Shown here: positions 1 through 4,795 of the stretch, piece by piece | How the letters are laid out: every line of letters begins with the position of its first letter | Position numbering within the stretch: position 1 is the stretch's first letter | From: Duncaniella sp. | Lineage (GTDB): Bacteria > Bacteroidota > Bacteroidia > Bacteroidales > Muribaculaceae | DNA: 5,033 nucleotides | Assembly: GCF_029054785.1 (NCBI RefSeq) | Contig: NZ_JAIDEN010000001.1 | Coordinates: 1 to 5,033, forward strand | Direction of reading: 5' to 3' | Made by a program: the position numbers and the translations under genes | The notes under the pieces: model-generated | The model's input: the letters and a program-made list of their open reading frames with translations, nothing else | The model's database searches: none | Told to the model about the DNA's origin: nothing

Positions 1-1
1 G

Positions 2-181
2 TTCGGAGGATATGCAAGTGAACCCTTCGCCGGGGGAGAGTATGGCGAGACCCTGCTCACTTGGCAGACGGAAGCCGGCTGCTTATACACGGGTGCCACG
101 ACCGGACGCGCCACAATCGAGGGCTTCAGCAACTCGCTTCTCCGCATGGTTGAGCTAATCGACCCACAGACAGGACTCTAA
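2..181 (+). CDS. 3' end of an unrecognised protein gene (5' truncated by the window)
   Basis: An open frame enters from the left edge and gives 59 residues before a TAA at 179-181; the other two plus-strand frames are less plausible (the frame from base 1 stops within seven codons). The tail is acidic to neutral with many Gly and Thr, has no membrane segment, and ends with residues RMVELIDPQTGL. I do not recognise the family. Its codons resemble those of the integrase and HTH genes (G/C-rich third positions), which fits one mobile-element gene pool. It lies about 200 bases upstream of the HTH operon in the same direction, but a promoter-like sequence and a terminator-like hairpin lie between them, so it is probably a separate transcription unit. 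It may be cargo or a transfer gene of the element whose recombination module follows; that is inference from position only. Confidence 0.6.
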   Translation, partial: FGGYASEPFAGGEYGETLLTWQTEAGCLYTGATTGRATIEGFSNSLLRMVELIDPQTGL

Positions 182-227
182 AACGCTCCCGAATACAAAT
201 CTGTCAATAAATATTCGGCTGAACATA

Positions 228-258
228 GCTGAAAATCCGATAGATTTTTGTAACTTTG
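228..258 (+). promoter_or_regulatory. Candidate Bacteroidetes promoter for the HTH operon leader
   Basis: TAACTTTG at 251-258 matches the Bacteroidetes -7 consensus TAnnTTTG exactly. Nineteen bases upstream, GCTG at 228-231 is a weak match to the -33 box TTTG. Transcription would start near 265, leaving a leader of about 120 bases before the ATG at 383. The same bases extend to GTAACTTTGC (250-259), which also fits GTANNTTTGC, the core reported for CTnDOT-type insertion sites. The promoter reading is simpler because the identical 10-mer sits in front of the nuclease gene at 4272-4281. Confidence 0.55.
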
Positions 259-290
259 CCACTGAATCGCAGTCATAATTTTATTTTGAT

Positions 291-306
291 TGTGGATTTA
301 GTGGTG
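291..306 (+). repeat. Direct repeat, left copy (TGTGGATTTAGTGGTG)
   Basis: This 16-mer matches TGTGGATTTAATGGTA at 2370-2385 in 14 of 16 positions and in the same orientation. The two copies bracket the HTH-HTH-integrase module at a distance of 2,079 bases. A third, inverted copy with a one-base insertion lies at 357-371. They may be binding sites for the integrase or the HTH proteins, or remnants of an att duplication. Confidence 0.4.
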
Positions 307-371
307 AGGCAGCGGGAGGGATACCCGCTGCCTTTTTACAATCCCTTATCCCAAACCACCACTCAAATCCA
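293..371 (+). repeat. Outer inverted repeat of the HTH operon leader
   Basis: TGGATTTAGTGGTG (293-306) pairs with CACCACTCAAATCCA (357-371) over 14 base pairs with one bulged C at 364. It encloses the terminator-like hairpin at 307-333, and its right arm ends 11 bases before the ATG at 383. In RNA it would place the whole leader in one long hairpin and keep the start region close to a stem. In DNA it is a near-palindromic binding site. Confidence 0.5.
307..337 (+). terminator. Intrinsic terminator or attenuator in the HTH operon leader
   Basis: AGGCAGCGGG (307-316) and CCCGCTGCCT (324-333) form a perfect 10-bp GC-rich stem with a 7-base loop, followed by a T run through 337. It lies after the candidate promoter at 228-258 and before the ATG at 383, so it can stop transcription before the HTH genes. 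If the true HTH promoter lies further downstream, it would merely end transcription from the upstream gene; I see no -7 box between 338 and 382. Confidence 0.65.
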
Positions 372-382
372 CCAAGTAAATT

Positions 383-685
383 ATGGAAGTACTACTTATC
401 GAGAAGGATGCGTTCGACACCATAATCAACGAGCATGAGATGCTATGCGACATGGTGATAAAGCTGGCTTCTCACTTACGGCGTAAAAAGCCTTCCGAAA
501 TTCTGTCTGTCGCGGAGACCTGCCGGTTCCTTAACATATCGCCGACAACACTGTATAATCTCAGGATGAACGGCAAGATAGGTTTTGTCCGGGACGATAA
601 CAATTCAATCGGCTATCCGATGCGTGAAGTCTTGGACTACCTCCGGCGTTGCGGAGTCCCCGTAAACCAGATTGCCTATGGCTGA
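383..685 (+). CDS. Small helix-turn-helix protein, excisionase/MerR-like (HTH_17 type)
   Basis: This 100-residue protein has an N-terminal segment of about 38 residues rich in alternating hydrophobic and acidic positions, likely helical, followed by a winged-HTH domain of the excisionase/MerR type at about residues 40-92. The visible signature is LSVAETCRFLNISPTTLYNL, then RMNGKIGFVRDD for the wing region and YPMREVLDYLRR for the last helix. Such proteins bind DNA near att sites and act as recombination directionality factors or regulators; CTnDOT uses two of them, Xis2c and Xis2d. The ATG at 383 is preceded by an A/T-rich stretch without Shine-Dalgarno, as usual in Bacteroidetes. The stop overlaps the start of the next gene, suggesting translational coupling, and expression may be limited by the upstream attenuator. 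The DNA-binding call is firm; the excisionase role is inferred from context. Confidence 0.85.
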   Translation: MEVLLIEKDAFDTIINEHEMLCDMVIKLASHLRRKKPSEILSVAETCRFLNISPTTLYNLRMNGKIGFVRDDNNSIGYPMREVLDYLRRCGVPVNQIAYG

Positions 686-989
686 AGATATTATCAGTAC
701 GAAACATCCGCTCATAATAGCGGCGAGAGAAAAGAGCCGGACAGCTTTCGACTCGCTCTTGGTTCTGAGGGAAAATCACCATGTCATACTCGGGGGCATC
801 AGTTTTCTTAACGACAAGGAAGTTGCCGCGCTGTTGAAAGTTTCAAGACGTACCGTGCAGAATTATCGTGACGCGGGCATCATACCATATTATATAATAT
901 GCGGCAAATGCCTGTATGCCGAGACGGATGTTCAGAAACTGATTGAAAGCAACTATCATCCGCGTTACGACGATACAATTACCAGATGA
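678..989 (+). CDS. Second small helix-turn-helix protein, excisionase-like
   Basis: From the ATG at 678 this is a 103-residue protein; a TTG at 672 in the same frame would add two residues and is less likely. The ATG overlaps the end of the previous gene by eight bases, so the two are probably coupled in one operon. Residues 42-95 form the same HTH_17-type fold: LNDKEVAALLKVSRRTVQNY is the helix-turn-helix, RDAGIIPYYIICGKCLY resembles the wing, and ETDVQKLIES the final helix. It has an N-terminal helical region of about 40 residues like its neighbour, so the pair look like diverged paralogues. The gene converges on the integrase and is separated from it by a terminator. A recombination directionality factor or a regulator of element excision is the likely role, by analogy with paired Xis-type genes of Bacteroides elements; this is not shown by the sequence itself. 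Confidence 0.82.
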   Translation: MAEDIISTKHPLIIAAREKSRTAFDSLLVLRENHHVILGGISFLNDKEVAALLKVSRRTVQNYRDAGIIPYYIICGKCLYAETDVQKLIESNYHPRYDDTITR

Positions 990-991
990 TT

Positions 992-1028
992 AAAGGCGAC
1001 AGCCGGGTTAGACCTGACTGTCGCCTTT
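992..1028. terminator. Bidirectional intrinsic terminator between the HTH operon and the integrase
   Basis: AAAGGCGACAG (992-1002) and CTGTCGCCTTT (1018-1028) form a perfect 11-bp stem with a 15-base loop that contains a small GGT/ACC pairing. The A/T ends of the stem supply the T tract on both strands. It starts three bases after the HTH stop and ends 15 bases before the integrase stop, as expected for convergent genes. Confidence 0.8.
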
Positions 1029-1043
1029 ACATTTCTTTGAGAC

Positions 1044-2363
1044 TCAATTATATTTTCTCGGACGCCCGCGTTTGGGCAGAGGTTCAGGAGTGAACGTTGT
1101 GGGCGGTTCAGGCAGGGGCTTTATCTCAACCGGCATGGTGTCGAATTTTGCCCTCATCTTCTCCATATCCTCCGAGACAGTCTTGTCAAGCATCCTTGCA
1201 TAGATCAGAGTGGTTGATATGTCGGAGTGACCGAGCATTTTCTGGATACTCTCAATGGGGACATGGTTGTTCAGCGACATGGTTGCGAACGTGTGACGCG
1301 CAATGTGGGTGGTAAGATGCTTCTTTACCCCGGCTTTTGCCGCCACCTCGTCAAGATACGAGTTCATCCTCTGGTTGGAGATTACAGGTATCACCACGTT
1401 CTTTTCCACGGTTTTGGGATGCTCACGGTATTTCTCGGCAATCTTCCTCGGAATGTCAAGCAGCGGGATGGCGCTGACCTCTCCTGTGTTCTGGCGGCTC
1501 TTGCGTATCCACATTTCCCCGTTGTCGTCAGTGACAATCTGGTCGCGGGTAAGGGTGGATATGTCTATGAAGGCCAGCCCGCAGAAGCAGCAGAACACGA
1601 ATGTGTCTCTTACGAGGTCGAGGCGCGGGAAATCTTTCAGGTCGAGGTTCATGATTTTTTGCAGTTCCTCCTCCGTGAGATGCTCACGCTCCGACTTCGT
1701 GCGTACATAGCGTTTGCCGATAAAGGGGTCGTCCTCTATCCATTTGTTTGCAAGGCCGACACGCACGACATTTTTCAGAAAACGTATATATTTGACCGCA
1801 GCGTTGTTGGCGCACTGTTTTCTCACACGGAGGAAGTGCTCGAAATCGTCAACCATGCCGGATGTGAGTTTCTTCATGGGTATGTCGTCACAGCCTTGGT
1901 TGAGGACGAGGAACTCGCCGAGATATTTCTCGCAACGTTCCCAGCGCAGCACGGTAGCCTCCACGACATCGCCGCGCTCGAATTTGTCGCGCATCTTCTT
2001 GTTCACGCTCCGGAAAGCCTCGCGCAGCATCATCGGCTTTTCCATTTTGCCGAGGAATGCACGTTTCAGCACATCGGGAGTAATCATCTCGTCCTGAAGC
2101 ACGAGCTTGTTGTGGATCTCGCATATCTTTGTGCGGATGGTGTCGAGATAGCGGTTCAGTTCAAAGTCTTTCTTGGTCTTTCCCTTCGACTGACCCTTTG
2201 CCGCGTTCCAGTTGTCGGGGGCGATATAGCGGTTGGTGTATATCTCCGTCCGCTGCCCGTTCATCGTGATTCGGAGGACGATTGCCGTCTCTCCCTTCTT
2301 GTTGAGCCTCGCTTTCCTTGCGATGAAATTCAAGGAGAAGTAGCTTTCGTTGGATAATCTCAT
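1044..2363 (-). CDS. Bacteroidetes-type tyrosine recombinase (site-specific integrase)
   Basis: The 439-residue protein has the usual three parts of this family: an N-terminal arm-DNA-binding domain (about residues 5-95, with the ...YTNRYIAPDNWN segment), a SAM-like core-binding domain (about 110-220) and a catalytic domain (about 225-400). Visible catalytic residues are Lys288 (WIRKSRQNTG), His353 and Arg356 (TTHIARHTF), His379 (MLGHSD) and the nucleophile Tyr388 (TTLIYAR). The first catalytic arginine is replaced: the box reads CGLAFIDIS with Ala264. IntDOT of CTnDOT also lacks this arginine, so the enzyme can still be active. After about residue 410 there is a proline-rich tail (KPLPEPPTTFTPEPLP) ending in KRGRPRKYN, an AT-hook-like motif. 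The ATG at 2363 starts 26 bases after a -7-like box. It would catalyse integration and excision, or inversion, of DNA between att sites, probably assisted by the two HTH proteins. Confidence 0.95.
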   Translation of the reverse strand: MRLSNESYFSLNFIARKARLNKKGETAIVLRITMNGQRTEIYTNRYIAPDNWNAAKGQSKGKTKKDFELNRYLDTIRTKICEIHNKLVLQDEMITPDVLKRAFLGKMEKPMMLREAFRSVNKKMRDKFERGDVVEATVLRWERCEKYLGEFLVLNQGCDDIPMKKLTSGMVDDFEHFLRVRKQCANNAAVKYIRFLKNVVRVGLANKWIEDDPFIGKRYVRTKSEREHLTEEELQKIMNLDLKDFPRLDLVRDTFVFCCFCGLAFIDISTLTRDQIVTDDNGEMWIRKSRQNTGEVSAIPLLDIPRKIAEKYREHPKTVEKNVVIPVISNQRMNSYLDEVAAKAGVKKHLTTHIARHTFATMSLNNHVPIESIQKMLGHSDISTTLIYARMLDKTVSEDMEKMRAKFDTMPVEIKPLPEPPTTFTPEPLPKRGRPRKYN

Positions 2364-2369
2364 CTGTCA

Positions 2370-2385
2370 TGTGGATTTAATGGTA
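2370..2385 (+). repeat. Direct repeat, right copy (TGTGGATTTAATGGTA)
   Basis: This is the partner of the repeat at 291-306 (14 of 16 identical). It lies between the integrase promoter boxes and the integrase ATG, so protein bound here could repress the integrase. With the left copy it brackets the whole recombination module. Confidence 0.4.
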
Positions 2386-2388
2386 ACT

Positions 2389-2420
2389 TAAATATACAAA
2401 AAAGCCACCGGTTTTACAAG
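2389..2420 (-). promoter_or_regulatory. Candidate promoter of the integrase gene
   Basis: On the minus strand CTTG (2417-2420) resembles the -33 box TTTG, and TATATTTA (2389-2396), 20 bases downstream, matches seven of eight positions of TAnnTTTG. Transcription would start near 2382, giving a leader of roughly 20 bases that contains the direct repeat at 2370-2385. Confidence 0.45.
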
Positions 2421-2497
2421 CTGTAATTACCCGAAGACAAATGAATATCGGAATGGAAAGAGGGTGGTGAAAGCTGATTTTCGTCGGATTTCGCCGG

Positions 2498-2751
2498 TTT
2501 GCACCCTCGATTTGCACCCTTTTTTAACACTCTGTTTTCACTCCAAAGTAAAATAGCGAAAGCGTTAAAAAAATCTAAACGCGAGTCTGATCGTGCCTTG
2601 AAAATGGATAAGCCCCACTTGCAGAACCCCATTTCGGCCCCACGCCGAGGGTGCAGCCGCTTTGAGAGTGCGTTTGATGCAAATCGCTGAAAAATAATGA
2701 AATATATCGCCAAAAGGGTGCAATTTGAGGTGCCGAAATCGTTGCACCCTC
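2498..2751. repeat. Cluster of GCACCCT words in both orientations, candidate integrase arm sites
   Basis: TTTGCACCCT occurs at 2498-2507 and again at 2511-2520, 13 bases apart. Inverted copies AGGGTGC are at 2648-2654 and AGGGTGCAA at 2716-2724, and a further direct copy GTTGCACCCT is at 2742-2751. I found no other copy of the heptamer in the window. Clustered direct and inverted short words within 400 bases of an integrase start resemble arm-type binding sites of tyrosine recombinases; a regulator or replication-protein iteron is the alternative. Confidence 0.5.
2520..2534 (-). repeat. Left arm of a perfect 15-bp inverted repeat
   Basis: TTTTTTAACACTCTG is the exact reverse complement of CAGAGTGTTAAAAAA at 3035-3049. 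It partly overlaps the second GCACCCT copy. The two arms bracket the 500-base stretch that holds the terminator and tRNA-like fragment. Confidence 0.5.
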
Positions 2752-2795
2752 CATGCACACCGGATATTTCAATATTTTGCGCCGTAGTGGGGCGG

Positions 2796-2839
2796 GTCAA
2801 AAAGAAACGACCTCTGAAAATCAGCGATTTTCAGAGGTC
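2796..2839 (-). terminator. Strong intrinsic terminator (minus-strand direction), 14-bp perfect stem
   Basis: GACCTCTGAAAATC (2809-2822) pairs perfectly with GATTTTCAGAGGTC (2826-2839) across a three-base loop. Read on the minus strand it is followed by GTTTCTTTTT, a T-rich tail typical of Rho-independent termination. It sits about 25 bases downstream of the tRNA-like 3' end at 2865-2878 and would be the natural terminator of that tRNA gene. Confidence 0.75.
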
Positions 2840-2864
2840 TTCTATGGTCTGATGGACCCTTTAG

Positions 2865-2878
2865 TGATCCGCCTGGGA
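2865..2878 (-). pseudogene. Possible 3' end of a tRNA gene (attachment-site remnant)
   Basis: On the minus strand this reads TCCCAGGCGGATCA. It fits the 3' end of a tRNA: T-stem strand CCCAG, acceptor strand GCGGATC and discriminator A, without encoded CCA as is usual in Bacteroidetes. No T loop, anticodon arm or 5' acceptor strand (GATCCGC) is found to its right, so only the last 13-14 nucleotides would be present. Acceptor sequence of this type reminds me of Bacteroidetes tRNA-Lys, but that is recollection. Short tRNA 3' ends are classic att cores. A chance match is possible. Confidence 0.3.
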
Positions 2879-3034
2879 CAGCGAATCGTAATGTTATATC
2901 GCTTAATTACAAGCATTTACTTTGAGTAGGTGCTCGGTAATTCCCGAATTTTACACCCACAGATTTCAATGTTCTTCGCCATCGGAATGATGACGAGAGC
3001 GAAGTTAGACAATATTCTCCAAACCTCCAAATAT

Positions 3035-3049
3035 CAGAGTGTTAAAAAA
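3035..3049 (+). repeat. Right arm of the 15-bp inverted repeat
   Basis: CAGAGTGTTAAAAAA is the exact inverse of 2520-2534. Its A tract continues into the A/T palindrome at 3044-3058. It lies 41 bases beyond the nuclease stop codon. Confidence 0.5.
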
Positions 3050-3089
3050 TCATTTTTTTGTCCCCGGTTCAATTTGAGGGTCCGATGAG

Positions 3090-4265
3090 TTAATTGTTGG
3101 ATTTATTGATTTCTTCCTCTACCAACCGCACTCTTGCTTGCAGTTCTTCTGCTGACGGAAGAAGATTTGAAGTAGAGATCCTGACATTGTCGTAAGACGC
3201 TACGCCCATCGGAGTCTGTATTCCTTTGAACGCCCAACGTACATCTGTTTCATCTTTATCGCTGCATATAAGCAATCCAATCGTCGGATTATCATCCGGC
3301 CCTTTGAGCAACTCGTCAACGGCGTTGACATAGTAATTGAGTTTTCCTGCATACTCCGGATCAAATGCCTTTACCTTGAGCTCGACTACAACATAGGCTT
3401 TTAGCCGGATATGATAAAACAGCATATCAATCTTTCGGGAGCGGTTGCCTACAATGAGTTCCTTTTGCCGCCCTACAAATGCAAAGCCTGTGCCGAGTTC
3501 AAGGAGGAAACGGGTTATGTTCTGTTCAAGTGCAGCTTCAAGTTGTTCTTCCTTATAGTTGACAGGAACAGTCACAAATCCGAAGTCATAATTGTCCTTT
3601 GTGATTTCCTGCGCCATTCGGCTTTGAGCCTCCGGCAGATATTCGGGGAAATTGCTTATGGCTTTACCTTGAACTTTATATAAGTTTGCTTTCAGCGAAT
3701 TATCCAAAGTCTGACGGCTCCACCCGCCCAATATGCACTCTCTTAGATAGAAAACGGCTTCGTCAATCGACTTGCATTTGGTTATTATATTAACCTGATG
3801 TCGCCACGGGACAAGACCAAGAACGAGAGGAAAGTCTGGCTCAATTTCTCCACCAACTTGGCGGAGTTTTATAAATCGCTCAATATTTGAGTTTTGCAAT
3901 TCTCCACCAAGTTGGTGGAGTTTTTCAACAGCATCCGGTGATGAAAAAAATAAATACCATTTCTTCATCGCCCAAAGGTTTGTAGTTCCAAACCCTTTCT
4001 CATTCGGGAAAGCATCTCTCAAGTCAAAACTAAGCTGTTCAACAACTCCGCTGCCCCATTTTTCTTCAGCTTTACGAATTACAAGGTCGCACCCGACACT
4101 CCAATTAAATGCCAGCTTCTCAGTATTAACCTTGACTGCCGCTTTGATTTGTGCAGAATGATAGCGTTGCTTAATCTCGGAAAGCCAAGCAACATAGTCA
4201 GTGTCGATCTTGAAATCTTTTACTCTGACAATATGGGGGGCGTTGTTCGTGGATATATCAGCCAT
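3090..4265 (-). CDS. DUF1016/YhcG-family PDDEXK nuclease
   Basis: The 391-residue protein has the two-domain layout of the family. Residues about 25-200 match the DUF1016 N-terminal domain (WLSEIKQRYHSAQIKAA, EKWGSGVVEQLSFDLRDAFP, then VPWRHQVNIITK and GGWSRQTLDNSL). Residues about 225-375 match the PD-(D/E)XK nuclease domain: FAFVGRQKELIVG, Asp280 in RKIDMLFYH, Glu295 and Lys297 in VVELKVKAFDPEYAGKLNYY. All expected catalytic acids and the lysine are present, so it should be active as a DNA (possibly RNA) endonuclease; the family is often found in defence islands and near restriction-modification genes. Between the two parts is an 18-residue duplicated unit (KLHQLGGE at 115-122, KLRQVGGE at 133-140). 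The ATG at 4265 lies only 8 bases from the -7 box, so the mRNA may be leaderless. No partner gene is adjacent. Family call is sure; biological role is inferred. Confidence 0.93.
   Translation of the reverse strand: MADISTNNAPHIVRVKDFKIDTDYVAWLSEIKQRYHSAQIKAAVKVNTEKLAFNWSVGCDLVIRKAEEKWGSGVVEQLSFDLRDAFPNEKGFGTTNLWAMKKWYLFFSSPDAVEKLHQLGGELQNSNIERFIKLRQVGGEIEPDFPLVLGLVPWRHQVNIITKCKSIDEAVFYLRECILGGWSRQTLDNSLKANLYKVQGKAISNFPEYLPEAQSRMAQEITKDNYDFGFVTVPVNYKEEQLEAALEQNITRFLLELGTGFAFVGRQKELIVGNRSRKIDMLFYHIRLKAYVVVELKVKAFDPEYAGKLNYYVNAVDELLKGPDDNPTIGLLICSDKDETDVRWAFKGIQTPMGVASYDNVRISTSNLLPSAEELQARVRLVEEEINKSNN
3848..3920 (-). repeat. In-frame duplicated palindromic unit inside the nuclease gene
   Basis: CTCCACCAACTTGGCGGAG (3848-3866) and CTCCACCAAGTTGGTGGAG (3902-3920) are near-identical 19-mers spaced exactly 54 bases (18 codons). 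The second is a perfect palindrome with 9-base arms around one central base; the first has one broken pair. They encode KLRQVGGE and KLHQLGGE in the linker before the VPWRH motif. Confidence 0.7.
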
Positions 4266-4272
4266 AGTATTG

Positions 4273-4304
4273 CAAAGTTACCACAAAATCCTGAAATCCA
4301 CAAG
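4273..4304 (-). promoter_or_regulatory. Promoter of the DUF1016 nuclease gene
   Basis: On the minus strand CTTG (4301-4304) is followed 20 bases later by TAACTTTG (4273-4280), an exact TAnnTTTG -7 box. The start point would fall about 6-7 bases further, at 4266-4267, immediately before the ATG at 4265. TTGTGGATTT at 4294-4303, overlapping the -33 box, is the same 10-mer as at 290-299. Confidence 0.65.
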
Positions 4305-4371
4305 TTAATAATCTGGCTCATCATTCAATACAAATTTTATCTATTCCCCGAATAAATCAGTTTCACTGCGA

Positions 4372-4609
4372 AAATGGGGAGAGGCGTAGCGGCTCGTGTT
4401 GGCGTCGGAGTGCCGTCAAAAGGTGACGGGCTGCGCCTGACACCCATTGACCGCACTCCGACTATGGGAGCAGGCTAAACACCGACTGCTTCATACGCCT
4501 TGCGGGATTGCGACAGGGATGTCGCTCTCGCAAGACTCTCAATCGGCAGTCCGTGTTCTTAACGCCGGCTCTTGAACAAGGATTTGAGCCGCAACGCCAC
4601 TCCGCATTT
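4372..4609. repeat. Domain I: long-range inverted repeat enclosing internal hairpins
   Basis: Bases 4372-4395 pair with 4586-4609 at 21 of 24 positions; the best part is GGCGTAGCGGCTC (4383-4395) with GAGCCGCAACGCC (4586-4598), one mismatch. Inside, GTCGGAGTGC (4404-4413) pairs perfectly with GCACTCCGAC (4453-4462), itself enclosing CGTCA/TGACG (4414-4418 with 4424-4428). A competing local stem CGGCTC/GAGCCG (4566-4571 with 4586-4591) suggests an alternative fold. Confidence 0.6.
4478..4557. repeat. Nested two-stem hairpin inside domain I
   Basis: AACACCGACTGC (4478-4489) pairs with GCAGTCCGTGTT (4546-4557) at 11 of 12 positions. It encloses CTTGCG/CGCAAG (4499-4504 with 4529-4534), which encloses GCGAC/GTCGC (4510-4514 with 4521-4525) around the loop AGGGAT. 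Confidence 0.6.
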
Positions 4610-4617
4610 ATTTTCAG

Positions 4618-4705
4618 GACCCCGGGAGCAAGAAAGTGACAGCCTCCGATCACTCCGCAAGCTACATGAACGACGGCCGCCACATACTTGCTCTTGACCG
4701 GGGTC
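4618..4705. repeat. Domain II: long hairpin
   Basis: GACCCCGG (4618-4625) pairs perfectly with CCGGGGTC (4698-4705), and directly inside GAGCAAG (4626-4632) pairs with CTTGCTC (4687-4693); the right side has a four-base TTGA bulge. Pairing continues in register with interruptions (GTG/CAC at 4636-4638 with 4681-4683, GCC/GGC at 4642-4644 with 4675-4677). Confidence 0.65.
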
Positions 4706-4795
4706 GGCATACTCGTATCTCATAATTATTTCATTTTCCGTATGTCTGCCGTTCTGTGTCACCCTGCGGGGCTGCGCTGGCTCTATGTTTCATGC

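Larger units (their letters stand above)
2364..3089. other. Long intergenic region between integrase and nuclease genes; no convincing gene
   Basis: Frames of up to about 128 codons exist here on the minus strand but start with TTG, have no family resemblance, and run through repeats and hairpins. The region holds the integrase promoter (2389-2420), a cluster of GCACCCT words (2498-2751), a 15-bp inverted repeat (2520-2534 with 3035-3049), a terminator hairpin (2809-2839), a tRNA-like 3' end (2865-2878), and in the right third several short stems such as CTTCGC/GCGAAG (2974-2979 with 2999-3004). An A/T-only palindrome, AAAAAAT-C-ATTTTTT at 3044-3058, lies about 30 bases downstream of the nuclease stop on the minus strand and might act as a weak transcript end. 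Confidence 0.7.

Noticed and set aside
189..218. CCGAATA/TATTCGG hairpin after the first gene as a terminator
   Set aside because: Only seven A/T-rich pairs with a 16-base loop and no T run; too weak to call.
1227..2357. A 376-codon open frame on the plus strand opposite the integrase
   Set aside because: It is antisense to a clear tyrosine recombinase, shows no family motif, and is explained by the codon use of the integrase gene.
2414..2800. A 128-codon minus-strand frame in the intergenic region
   Set aside because: It starts with TTG, has no recognisable domain, and runs through the GCACCCT repeats; composition looks non-coding.
3060..3085. CCCCGGTTCAATTTGAGGG resembling a tRNA T arm
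   Set aside because: The flanking stem strands do not pair in tRNA geometry and no acceptor or anticodon stem is found nearby.
4462..4762. Minus-strand frames of 67 and 82 codons in the structured block
   Set aside because: They cut across strong inverted repeats, are Arg/Cys-rich in a way typical of chance frames in GC-rich DNA, and match nothing I recognise.
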